A stretch of 64,000 bases of DNA from JARFQW01 sp963842955. Its GTDB lineage: Bacteria; Pseudomonadota; Gammaproteobacteria; Steroidobacterales; XN24. The translations under genes were made by a program, and so were the position numbers. Where the stretch lies: positions 248,001-312,000 of the forward strand of contig CAWJIJ010000005.1 of NCBI GenBank assembly GCA_963842955.1. Direction: 5' to 3'. Shown piece by piece: positions 15,688 through 24,067 of the stretch. Positions within the stretch are counted from its first letter, which is position 1. Each line of letters opens with the position of its first letter. The notes beneath the pieces are model-generated. The model saw only the letters and a program-made list of their open reading frames with translations, was not told the DNA's origin and searched no databases.

Positions 15688-15981
15688 CGTAGACCGATGG
15701 CCGGGGTCAGCTCATTGATCCAGGTCAGCGCCGGAAAGGGATGGGCCATCTTGTCCCTGCACTTCGCGGATTCCACCCGGGTTGGTCTCGCCTGCAGACA
15801 CGCCGGGGAACCCGGCCCGGTCCCTTCGCACCTGCGCGACACCCGCCGTGATTTGCGCCTTCGGCTGCGGTGGGCGTAATTGGGGAAGACGATTCGCGAT
15901 ACCATGCCCCATAAACCCTTTCCTTGAGAGTTCCCGTGGGCGGCGCCGACGGTGTGCCGTTGCCAGACCGAGGTGGATCCA

Positions 15982-17091
15982 ATGACACAGCCAATCGACA
16001 CACGACCGCCCTTTCTGACCAGCGCGCTGGAAGCGACGATCCGTATCGGCATTGTCGTGCTGCTGGCGCTCTGGTGCTTCGACATCATCCGTCCCTTCGT
16101 GACGACGATCCTGTGGGGAATGATCATCGCCATCGCCCTTCAGCCGACCTTCGAGCGGTTCGCCGGCTGGCTGCCGCTTCGGCGAGGCTTCGCAGCTGTC
16201 GCGTTCACGATCCTTATGCTGGTTCTGCTGATCGGCCCGGTGTGGATGTTGACCGGAACGCTCGTCGAATCCACGACGCTGCTGTCAAAAGAGCTCGCGG
16301 CGGGACAGGTGACGGTTCCGCCACCCGGCGATCGCATAGCCAGCCTTCCCCTCATTGGGGAACGGTTGTTCGCTTTCTGGAGCCTGGCCTCCGAGAACAT
16401 TGAGGAAGCCCTCGGTCAGATCGCCCCCCAGATCCGCTCGACGGGGCGCTGGCTGGTGTCAGCGGCGGCCGGCGCGGGGTTCGGGATCCTCAAGTTCATC
16501 GCCGCGATTATTCTGGCCGGGGTGCTGATGACCAATGCGGAAGGAGGAGCGCGGGCCGCGCACGCGATATTTACCCGGCTCGGCGGCGAGAAGGGCGCCA
16601 GCTATGCGTTGCTTGCGGAGAACACGGTAAGGAGCGTAGCCCGGGGCATTCTGGGCGTTGCCTTCATACAGGCGATGCTCGCAGGCATCGGCATGATGGT
16701 GGCCGGCGTGCCCGGCGCAGGCCTCTGGGCGCTTGTCTGTCTGATTCTGGCCATCGTGCAGCTGGGAGTAGGTTTGGTGCTGATTCCCGCCATCATCTAT
16801 GTGTTTTCCACGGCCAGTTCGACCACGGCGTTCATCTTCCTGATCTACAGTGTGGGCGTCATCGTGCTGGACAATATCCTCAAGCCCATCCTGCTGGGAC
16901 GCGGCGTAGACGTGCCCATGGTGGTGATTTTCCTGGGAGCCATCGGCGGTTTTCTCAGCATGGGAATCATTGGCTTGTTCGTGGGCTCGATTGTTCTCGT
17001 TCTGGGGTATTCATTGTTCATGGTGTGGTTGCGAAACGACCTGGCGCCCACCGCCGAGAGCAGCGAAGAAGCAGCCCCAACGGCAGCCTGA
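15982..17091 (+). CDS. AI-2E family transporter (PerM/YdiK-like permease)
   Basis: Inner-membrane protein of 369 residues with about eight hydrophobic segments: two near the N-terminus (about 20-60), one near 70, a long loop (about 100-150), and five in the C-terminal half including FIFLIYSVGVIVLDNILKPI and GRGVDVPMVVIFLGAIGGF, both hallmark regions of the family. Some members export autoinducer-2 or act as ion antiporters, so the substrate cannot be named. The ATG at 15982 follows GAGGTGGATCCA. Its 5' region (15688-15981) is divergent from ygbA and shows nothing else I can support. Confidence 0.88.
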   Translation: MTQPIDTRPPFLTSALEATIRIGIVVLLALWCFDIIRPFVTTILWGMIIAIALQPTFERFAGWLPLRRGFAAVAFTILMLVLLIGPVWMLTGTLVESTTLLSKELAAGQVTVPPPGDRIASLPLIGERLFAFWSLASENIEEALGQIAPQIRSTGRWLVSAAAGAGFGILKFIAAIILAGVLMTNAEGGARAAHAIFTRLGGEKGASYALLAENTVRSVARGILGVAFIQAMLAGIGMMVAGVPGAGLWALVCLILAIVQLGVGLVLIPAIIYVFSTASSTTAFIFLIYSVGVIVLDNILKPILLGRGVDVPMVVIFLGAIGGFLSMGIIGLFVGSIVLVLGYSLFMVWLRNDLAPTAESSEEAAPTAA

Positions 17092-17340
17092 AACATTTTC
17101 TGGTATATTCAAGGGCTTGGTCCGCTCCAGACCAGTCCCGCCCCTGAGGGCGGGCGCGGGAGGGTGAGGTCCCCCGGTTGGCCGGTATCCTCGTGGAAAA
17201 CCGCGCCTGATCACGGGGCCGGTGCCTCTCTCAACCAACGCGGCAGACCCGTCCCGGGACTTCGGTTCGGGGCCAGGGGCCGCACGGTCCGGGCGGTGGC
17301 TCGCCATGACCCGCCGGCGGCGGGGAACAAGGAAACAGGT

Positions 17341-17619
17341 ATGGCAGAACGTGCTTCCAGTGTCGCCAAGACGGCCACCATCGGCGATGCGTATCGCATC
17401 GATTCGCTCTCAAAGACGAAAGCGCCCGCTGGAGCCGCTGGAAAAGACTGGTATCGCTACGTGATCATTCAGGGCGACAACACGATCGTCGGCCACCGGC
17501 AGGGGTCCCAGCGGGCCGTCAAGCAGGCGGTCGATGAACTGGTGGTTCGGCTGAACGAGCGTCGCTCGGGCAAGCCGGGACGCGTGCATCTCACGTCGTC
17601 GGCCAAGAAGAAGAAATAG
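17341..17619 (+). CDS. Conserved hypothetical basic protein
   Basis: Cytoplasmic protein of 92 residues, Lys/Arg-rich, ending in a poly-Lys tail (SSAKKKK). The middle (KDWYRYVIIQGDNTIVGHRQ, then GSQRAVKQAVDELVVRLNER) looks like a compact alpha/beta fold. Similar short proteins occur in other gammaproteobacteria without known function. It has an ATG preceded by AAGGAAACAGGT. The 243-base gap before it contains a hairpin CCCGCCC-CTGA-GGGCGGG (17137-17154), possibly the end of the permease transcript. Confidence 0.65.
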   Translation: MAERASSVAKTATIGDAYRIDSLSKTKAPAGAAGKDWYRYVIIQGDNTIVGHRQGSQRAVKQAVDELVVRLNERRSGKPGRVHLTSSAKKKK

Positions 17620-17713
17620 GGCGGGGCTCCCGGCTCCGCGAATGCCCGGATTCCGAAGCAGAAGGCTATCGTGCCGCCCGGTTGATCCGGCAGCGGCTTT
17701 CAGCGCCTGGCGG

Positions 17714-18046
17714 CTAGCGTCCCCTGTGAGGGCGCGGGCGTGCCGGCACGGTCGGCATGGGCGCGGGGCGGACCGGTCGATTGACGGGAGGACGGTGGCC
17801 CGGTGGCCTGTGTCCGGGTGGTCTTTGCCCGGGCGGATTGACGATCACGGTGTTGCCGCCGCCGTAGTACGGACGGTGATACCAGGGATCGTAGTAGCCT
17901 GGCCCGCGATAGTAGCTGGAACCGGCGTAGACCGAACCCGACGTTCTCGATGAGTTCGAGTCGCAGCCGCCCGAGAATCCCGCGGCGGCGAGGACGACGA
18001 CCCCCAGCAGCACGGTGCCGTAGGAACGCAGCAGGTCGCCGGTCAC
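17714..18046 (-). CDS. Proline/histidine-rich lipoprotein
   Basis: Protein of 110 residues with a lipoprotein signal (VVVLAAAGFSGGC, Cys near 28). The low-complexity mature part has Tyr/Gly-rich (SSYYRGPGYYDPWYHRPYYG) and Pro/His/Arg-rich (GQRPPGHRPPGHRPP) sections. It shares an ATGA overlap with the upstream VOC gene and is therefore its operon partner. I assign no function. Confidence 0.65.
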   Translation of the reverse strand: MTGDLLRSYGTVLLGVVVLAAAGFSGGCDSNSSRTSGSVYAGSSYYRGPGYYDPWYHRPYYGGGNTVIVNPPGQRPPGHRPPGHRPPVNRPVRPAPMPTVPARPRPHRGR

Positions 18047-18978
18047 TGACTTTCCTCCATCGTCTCGACAAGGTTCTCGAAGTTGAGGCTCATCAGGCCG
18101 AAGGTTGCGCCCGCCGCGTCTGCGACAACGGCCAGCCGGCCATCGAAGGTTTCCATGTCGCGTAACATCAGGACGCTGCCGCCGAGCTCTTCCACCAGGC
18201 CAGCGGCGGAGTCGACGTTGGGCACGCGGATGAAACCGACCCAGGCCGCCCGTGCCCCTTCCGGCGCCTTCGGGCCGATGACCCCGATGCCGGCCCGTGC
18301 GCTTCCCGCGGAGGCGAGAACGACATCATCCGCTTGTTCGGTAGCGACAACCTCTATGGACTCGTATCCCAGTAGCTGGCTGTAAAACCGCGCGGCCTCC
18401 CGGCTGTTGCGGCTGAACAAGTGAGTCCAGACCCACTCGCCCATGTCCGCCCGAAAGTCCTCGGGATCGCCTGTGGCGGATTTGAGCACGCCGAACAGGG
18501 CACCTTCGCCGTCCTTGTAAACCGCATGAGTTCCACGAAACGGGACGTCGATGGGCGAGACCAGCAGGCGCCCGCCGGCGGACTTCACCTGAGCCTCAAG
18601 AGCGGAAGGGTTCTCGGCGGAGGCATACAGAATCCAGCCGGCCTTGGCGTCGGCCTCCGCGCGTGCCTCCCTGTAGACCAGGCCGGCAACGGGACGGTCG
18701 TTGGTATAGGCAATATGGTACTCGTCAACGCCCGAGCCGAAGGTCCTCCATGACCATCCCAGCAGGCTCGAATAGAACCGCTTGGCACCGTCGATGTCTT
18801 CCGCAAAAAGATCAGACCAGACAAATTTTCCCGGAATTGTCAGGCCGGTGGGCTGCTGGTTGAGAGGCGGTAAAGCAGGCAGCGTTTTGGCCAGGCCCGG
18901 CAATCCGGCGCCAGCGGCCACCGTCAGAAAGACCAGCGCGAGGATGCGAGAAGAGATAGCACGATAAGCGTCATCCAT
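18043..18978 (-). CDS. Secreted protein with two VOC (glyoxalase/bleomycin-resistance-like) domains
   Basis: Protein of 311 residues with an N-terminal signal peptide (ALVFLTVAAGAGLPGLAKTL) followed by two VOC modules, about residues 50-165 (FVWSDLFAEDIDGAKRFYSS) and 175-300 (WVWTHLFSRNSREAARFYSQ). VOC proteins bind divalent metal and diverse small substrates; the actual reaction is unknown. Export is unusual for this superfamily. Coupled by ATGA to the downstream lipoprotein. Confidence 0.82.
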   Translation of the reverse strand: MDDAYRAISSRILALVFLTVAAGAGLPGLAKTLPALPPLNQQPTGLTIPGKFVWSDLFAEDIDGAKRFYSSLLGWSWRTFGSGVDEYHIAYTNDRPVAGLVYREARAEADAKAGWILYASAENPSALEAQVKSAGGRLLVSPIDVPFRGTHAVYKDGEGALFGVLKSATGDPEDFRADMGEWVWTHLFSRNSREAARFYSQLLGYESIEVVATEQADDVVLASAGSARAGIGVIGPKAPEGARAAWVGFIRVPNVDSAAGLVEELGGSVLMLRDMETFDGRLAVVADAAGATFGLMSLNFENLVETMEESQ

Positions 18979-19125
18979 GGATGGCGAAGACCCGGAGCAT
19001 AGCAGACGCGGGTGTGCCTCCCGGCACAAGGGTGTGTCGGGAGCGGGGGCATCACACGTTGCCCCTGCTCCCGGCGGCTCGTGCTACCTTTCTGGCCGTG
19101 TTTCCGTGCCGCTGCCGGGAGTTCC

Positions 19126-19702
19126 ATGACCAGCCGCCGAGAATTTCTCAAGTCCACCGGTGCCGCACTCGGCGGCACCTGGCTTGCCGCCCACTGGACG
19201 GAAGTGATCGCCGGCGGGACCGCGGCGGCAAAGTCCCGTGACGAGCGCAAAATCATTCGCCGTGCTCGATCCGCCGGATGCCGCCGACCTCGCGGCAATG
19301 GCGGAACGGATCATTCCCTCGACCGACACACCCGGTGCCCGGGAGGCCGGTGTCGTGTGGTTCATGGATGAAGCCCTCGGTGGATTCATGGCGGAAGCAC
19401 GCGGTCCGGTGCTTTCCGGTCTTGCTGACCTGAATCGTCAGGTGGCCGCAAACGGCATCGAAAAGCGCTTCGCAAATCTGGACGCGGAAGCACAGGATCG
19501 CCTGCTGACGGAGATCGAGGCGCAGCCCTTCTTCGAGACGGTGCACTTCCTGACGCTGGCCGGTCTGTTTGCAATGCCCGCCTACGGGGGCAATCGGAAT
19601 CATATCGGGTGGGACCTGATCGGCTTCGAACATGCCCACGGATGGCAACCCCCGTTTCGGCTATTACGACGGCCAGATCGATACCGACGACGGAGAGTCG
19701 AT
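19126..19702 (+). CDS. Gluconate 2-dehydrogenase subunit 3-like protein (frameshifted by insertions)
   Basis: Small Tat-exported partner of the GMC oxidoreductase that follows. The N-terminus is TSRREFLKSTGAALGGTWLA. The body continues in the +1 frame from DPPDAADLAAMAERIIPSTD through RNHIGWDLIGFEHAHGWQPP, and the final part (FGYYDGQIDTDD) shifts again. Removing one A from the A4 run at 19249-19252 and one T from 19655-19657 restores a continuous reading frame. The 3' end is unresolved: after these corrections the frame stays open into the next gene. A third insertion would end it at TAG 19702-19704, overlapping a GTG start. Family members help secretion and cofactor loading of the large subunit. 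Confidence 0.7.
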
Positions 19703-19703
19703 A

Positions 19704-21370
19704 GTGACGGTTTCCGGCGTACGCTTTCCTCATCGGGAGCCGGTGGATTTTGCGATCATCGGGTCAGGCGCCGCAGGCGGCGTGCTGGCCCGGGAGCTGT
19801 CCACCGCGGGATTCGACGTCGTGGTTCTCGAGCAGGGCGCCTATCGCCGGGCCGAGGACTTCACCCACGACGAGCTGAGTGTGGTCGTCAGGCACGAGAT
19901 CAGCAGCGGCGCGTCCGGGACATGGCCGCAGACGTTCCGGAGCGCCGCGGACGAGAAGTCCACCGTGCCGGACTTTCCGGCTGCCTACTACGCGACAACC
20001 GTGGGCGGCAGCAGCGTGCATTTCTCCGGCAACTACTGGCGACTGCGGCCAGTGGATTTCGATGAGCGCACCCGACTCGGGACCCATAGCGGGAACGGGC
20101 TTCGCTGACTGGCCGCTGACCTACGAAGAACTCGAGCCCTACTACACCCGCGTGGACTGGGAGATTGGTGTGTCCGGGGCCCCGGGTCCCTTCGATCCTC
20201 CGCGGTCCAAGCCGTATCCCTTGCCCCCCATGCCGGTGAAGTCGTCCGGCGTGCTGCTTGAGCGAGGGGCGAAGGCCATCGGCCTGCATCCCCAGGTCGC
20301 GCCGGTAGCGGTTCTTTCCCGCCCGTTCAACGGACGCGCCCCCTGCATCCACTGTGGATTCTGCATGGGATTCGGCTGTGAGACCGGGGCGAAATCCTCA
20401 TCGCTGGCGACGATGATTCCCCAGGCCGAGGCAACGGGGCGCTGCGAGATTCGTCCCGAAAGTACCGTCCATCGCCTTGAAACAGACGCCCGTGGCCGGG
20501 TAGGGGAGGTGCTTTACTACGATCGCGACGGCGGCGAACAATCCCAGCGGGCCCGTTGCGTGATTGTGGCGGCCAATGGTGCCGAAACACCACGGCTGCT
20601 GCTGGCGTCGGAAAGCAGCCGGTTTCCGGACGGGCTCGCCAACGGCAGCGGCAAGGTGGGCCGCTACCTCATGTTCAACGCGCACTCCGTGACTCACGGC
20701 GTGTTTGACCATCCGCTGAATGACTACAAGAGCGTGCAATGTTCACGGATCGTGCATGACTTCTACGAGACCGATGAGAAACGGGGTTTTTACGGCGGCG
20801 GCGGTATCGACGGCCGGCCGTTTCTCGGTGCCACGCCGATCCTCTACGCACTCACCGGCATGCCGCCGGACGGGCCGCGCTGGGGAGCGAGAGTACAAGG
20901 CCATGCTGGCGGAAATGTTCACCCGCAAGATGGTGGTCGCCGGCAGCACCACCTCGCTTCCGCTGGAAAGCAACAACATCACGCTGGATCCGGAGCTTCG
21001 CGATCCGTGGGGCCGGCCCGCCATCCGCGTCACCTACCGTGATCATCCCGATGACCTTGCCATGGCGGGCTTTCTTCAGGATCGGGCGGTCGAGATCCTG
21101 GACGCTGCGGGAGCCAGCCACATCTGGCGTGAGCCCGTGCTGCCCTCCACGATCGGCGCCCACCTGCTGGGGACCTGCCGCATGGGGGATGATCCGGAAA
21201 CGTCGGTCGTGGATCGGAATCATCGGAGCCACGAGATCCCCAACCTGTTTGTCTGCGACGGGAGCAGTTTTGTATCTTCCGGTCGGGGTCAGCCCACGAT
21301 GACGATCCAGGCGCTGGCATTTCGTGCGGCCGGCCACATCGCCCGTTTTGCCCGTGCAGGAGAAATCTGA
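19704..21370 (+). CDS. GMC family oxidoreductase (frameshifted by insertions)
   Basis: Flavoprotein dehydrogenase of about 555 residues after correction. It has an N-terminal FAD-binding motif (DFAIIGSGAAGGVLAREL), a ferredoxin-like Cys cluster CIHCGFCMGFGCETGAKSS characteristic of the Cys-containing GMC subgroup, and the C-terminal active-site region (HLLGTCRMGDDPETSVVDRN and SSGRGQPTMTIQALAFRAA). The frame shifts at GGG 20079-20081 and at GGGG 20882-20885; deleting one G at each restores continuity. The GTG at 19704 is my preferred start. Together with the subunit 3-like gene it should form a periplasmic sugar or alcohol dehydrogenase; substrate unknown. Confidence 0.75.
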
Positions 21371-21415
21371 GGCCCTGGTCTACGCTAGCTACCATTCGAT
21401 AGAGGATGTCCGATC

Positions 21416-21880
21416 ATGAGAAAGACGTGCCTGCTACTGCTGGTTTCCCTGGTCTTCGGTGCCGCCGCGGCCAGCGCCGCGGATATTGAGCCGGGTCAGC
21501 CGAAGTTCCTCGTGGTACCCGGTGACTTTCGGGGTGAGCTGCCGTTTTCGGACGCGGTGCGTGTCGGAGACCTGCTGTTCCTGTCGGGCAAACTCGGAAA
21601 CGCGCCCGGTACCCGGAACCTCGCGCCCGGCGGTATCAAGGGGGAGACTCGCCAGACCATGAACAACATCAAGGCGGCCGTGGAGCGCCATGGCGGCTCC
21701 ATGGACCGGGTGGTCAAGTGCACGGTGTTCCTTGCCGACATGAGTGAATGGGCCGAGATGAACGAGGTCTATGTGACGTATTTTCCGACCCACAAGCCGG
21801 CCCGGAGCGCTGTCGGCGTCAACGGCCTGGCGCTGGGTGCCCGCGTGGAGATCGAGTGCATCGCTGCGTTGGGTAAGTGA
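21416..21880 (+). CDS. Exported RidA/YjgF family protein
   Basis: Protein of 154 residues with a clear signal peptide (CLLLLVSLVFGAAAASAA, about 4-21) and a complete RidA domain (DAVRVGDLLFLSGKLGNAPG, then the NNIKAAVERHGGSMDRVVKC region and ARVEIECIAALGK). Cytosolic RidA enzymes deaminate reactive enamines/imines using an Arg in the final motif; here R of GARVEIEC is present. Its export suggests another ligand. It follows the GMC gene by 45 bases and could be its operon partner. Confidence 0.85.
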   Translation: MRKTCLLLLVSLVFGAAAASAADIEPGQPKFLVVPGDFRGELPFSDAVRVGDLLFLSGKLGNAPGTRNLAPGGIKGETRQTMNNIKAAVERHGGSMDRVVKCTVFLADMSEWAEMNEVYVTYFPTHKPARSAVGVNGLALGARVEIECIAALGK

Positions 21881-21888
21881 CAGGACTC

Positions 21889-23625
21889 CTAGCGGGGTGG
21901 CTGAAAGAGGGACAGAAATTCCAGGAAGCGCACCCGGCCGCCCTCGACCTCCATGTCGGTGGCCACTGTCATTGCGGGATTGCGGTTTCCGGCGAGCATC
22001 TCTTTCCAGACCAGGGAATCCACCGTAATCCGGAAGTCCGGCTGGGCGCTTGCCGCGGGAAGCACTTCGGCTACGCCGCGGCGGACGATGACCGACCATT
22101 GTTCGCCTGTGTCGGGGAACGTGAAGACAGCGCTTTTTTCGATGTCGGCGCTCACCGCCGCGTCGAGATTGACGGACAAGCTGTGGAAGAATCCGGCCAT
22201 GGGCAGGCCGCGCAGCGTCCTGGCGTCGGCAACGCCGATGGTCCCGAGTGTCAGGCCGTCACCCAGTTCCGCGGCCATGGTCAGGTAGTAGTGCCTCGCG
22301 TTGGGGTTGCCCTGGAGTTCTCCCAGAGCGACAAGCGCGGTGACGCGGGCATTCCGGGGGCGGGCATCGGTCGGGTTCAGACGCAGCAGTCGATCGGTAA
22401 GTTCCAGCACCCACTGATACTGGTTTCGGGCGAGGGCGGTTTCCGCTGCGGCGAGCAGCGACTCATAGCCCCCGGCCAGCTCCGCCCAGCGGGTCGCCTC
22501 GTCCCTTGGAGGCAGGGGAAAGAGGTTCGTGGGGTTGCCGTCGAACCAACCCAGGTGGCCTGAGAAGACGCTTCGGACCGACCAGGGTACCGTCCCGTAG
22601 AATTCCTTCAGCCACGGCGATGCCGCCAGGTGCGGGGGCAGGCGGACCTGGTCCGCCAGTTCATCCGCGGTGAGACCCTGGTTCATACCCCGGATAGTCT
22701 GATCGTGCACAAACTGAATCGCGTCCCGGTAGTCCGTGAGTACGCGCTGCACGGCCTGGCTTCCGGACAACGGCGAGGTGTGGCTGGGAACGAGGTACTC
22801 GGGACGCAGAGCCCGCATCCGGTCCAGGCTGTCCACCCAGGCGCGCACGTCCCGGTAGGCGGTTCCGCGAATCGTGTAGAGATTAGGAAACGCCCTGTAG
22901 ATATTGTCCCCGGGCATAAGGACGCCTGAATCGGGCAGCCAGACCATGATCTGGTCGTTGGTCTCCCCCGGTGCATGCTGAAGATGTACGCGCAGCCCCG
23001 CGATTTCCGTTTCCAGCACGTCGTCGAACACCCGGTTGGGCCGCAGGACGCCAATTTCGGAATCCGGACCCATACCCAGTGAGGGGCCGATGCCGGCGTT
23101 TACCAGGCTGTTGTCGTCCAGGTGGGTGCCGAACATCCGCACACTACGCCGGGTCAGGACAGGCCGGAGAACATTGAGGACCCGGTCGATGTGGGCGGCA
23201 GTCGATGAATGCGCGTAGACCGGGATGTCGGGAGAGTCGGCAAAGGCGCGCGCGCCCATGATGTGGTCCGCGTGATTGTGGGTATAGATCAGGGCGACGA
23301 CGGGCTTGTCGGTAATCTCTCGAAATGCCGCCCGGACGGCTCTTCCCTCGGCCACGGACGACAGGGTGTCCACGACAAAGGCCCCGGTTGGACCCTCGAC
23401 CAGGATGGCGTTGGCAAGCCCGTATCCGACGGCCACATGGACACCGGGCCGAACCTCCACAATGCGCCGGGTGAACTCGTCGCCATGCCGGGCCAGGTCG
23501 GCCGGCGTCTCGATTCCGGCAAACGACACCGGCTCCTGATTTCGGTCACAGCCCGATGCGGCGATGAGTAACAGGATCATCCCCGCCCTTGTTATGCCCC
23601 GCACCGGACTACCTCCATCGGCCAC
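21889..23625 (-). CDS. Metallo-beta-lactamase-fold hydrolase, alkyl sulfatase-like lipoprotein
   Basis: Protein of 578 residues. A lipoprotein signal (ILLLIAASGC, Cys near 26) is followed by an MBL domain with the zinc motif THNHADH (about residue 115) and downstream His ligands. Next come an alkylsulfatase dimerisation region (AELAGGYESLLAAAETALAR) and a C-terminal SCP2-like domain (about 470-578). This order matches BDS1/SdsA1-type secondary or primary alkyl sulfatases, which hydrolyse sulfate esters. A start at a later Met (about residue 16) would also give an intact signal. It converges on the RidA gene with 8 bases between. Confidence 0.82.
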   Translation of the reverse strand: MADGGSPVRGITRAGMILLLIAASGCDRNQEPVSFAGIETPADLARHGDEFTRRIVEVRPGVHVAVGYGLANAILVEGPTGAFVVDTLSSVAEGRAVRAAFREITDKPVVALIYTHNHADHIMGARAFADSPDIPVYAHSSTAAHIDRVLNVLRPVLTRRSVRMFGTHLDDNSLVNAGIGPSLGMGPDSEIGVLRPNRVFDDVLETEIAGLRVHLQHAPGETNDQIMVWLPDSGVLMPGDNIYRAFPNLYTIRGTAYRDVRAWVDSLDRMRALRPEYLVPSHTSPLSGSQAVQRVLTDYRDAIQFVHDQTIRGMNQGLTADELADQVRLPPHLAASPWLKEFYGTVPWSVRSVFSGHLGWFDGNPTNLFPLPPRDEATRWAELAGGYESLLAAAETALARNQYQWVLELTDRLLRLNPTDARPRNARVTALVALGELQGNPNARHYYLTMAAELGDGLTLGTIGVADARTLRGLPMAGFFHSLSVNLDAAVSADIEKSAVFTFPDTGEQWSVIVRRGVAEVLPAASAQPDFRITVDSLVWKEMLAGNRNPAMTVATDMEVEGGRVRFLEFLSLFQPPR

Positions 23626-23746
23626 AGTCTAGCTTCCGCATGCCAGTAGCCTAACCGGGGCAGCAGGCCAGCGCACAGGGTCAGGCTCGATTCCATGGAC
23701 TACAGTCCCATCAACAGATCTCGCGGCTGCATGGAGACAGACGGAC

Positions 23747-24067
23747 GTGAAACTCGCGCTGATTGCGATCGTGGCCCTGTTTGCGGGCGCCGTTCTGGGC
23801 GTGCTGATCACGGGTGAACGCAGTACCCGGATCGGAGCCACGATGGGGCTGGTCATCGGAGCGCAGGCTGGGGTCTGCCTGGCGGTCGAGGCCGCCGCAG
23901 CATCCGGCGACCTGGCTCCCCATGCCGCGGACAGGGCCCTGGCCAGTGCGGTGCGTCAGCTCCGAAGTCACGTGCGGCTGGAGTCTGCGAGCAGCCAGTG
24001 GCCCATGGAGCGCGGCGACTGCGCCGCGGCAGTGGCACGGCTGAACGATCTCGAGAGCCGAACATGA
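23747..24067 (+). CDS. Small hypothetical membrane-anchored protein
   Basis: Protein of 106 residues with an N-terminal hydrophobic segment (ALIAIVALFAGAVLGVLI), a second mildly hydrophobic stretch (IGATMGLVIGAQAGVCLAVE) and a polar C-terminus. No recognised domain. GTG start with GGAGAC upstream. Its stop overlaps the next gene's start (ATGA), so the two form a coupled unit. Confidence 0.6.
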   Translation: MKLALIAIVALFAGAVLGVLITGERSTRIGATMGLVIGAQAGVCLAVEAAAASGDLAPHAADRALASAVRQLRSHVRLESASSQWPMERGDCAAAVARLNDLESRT

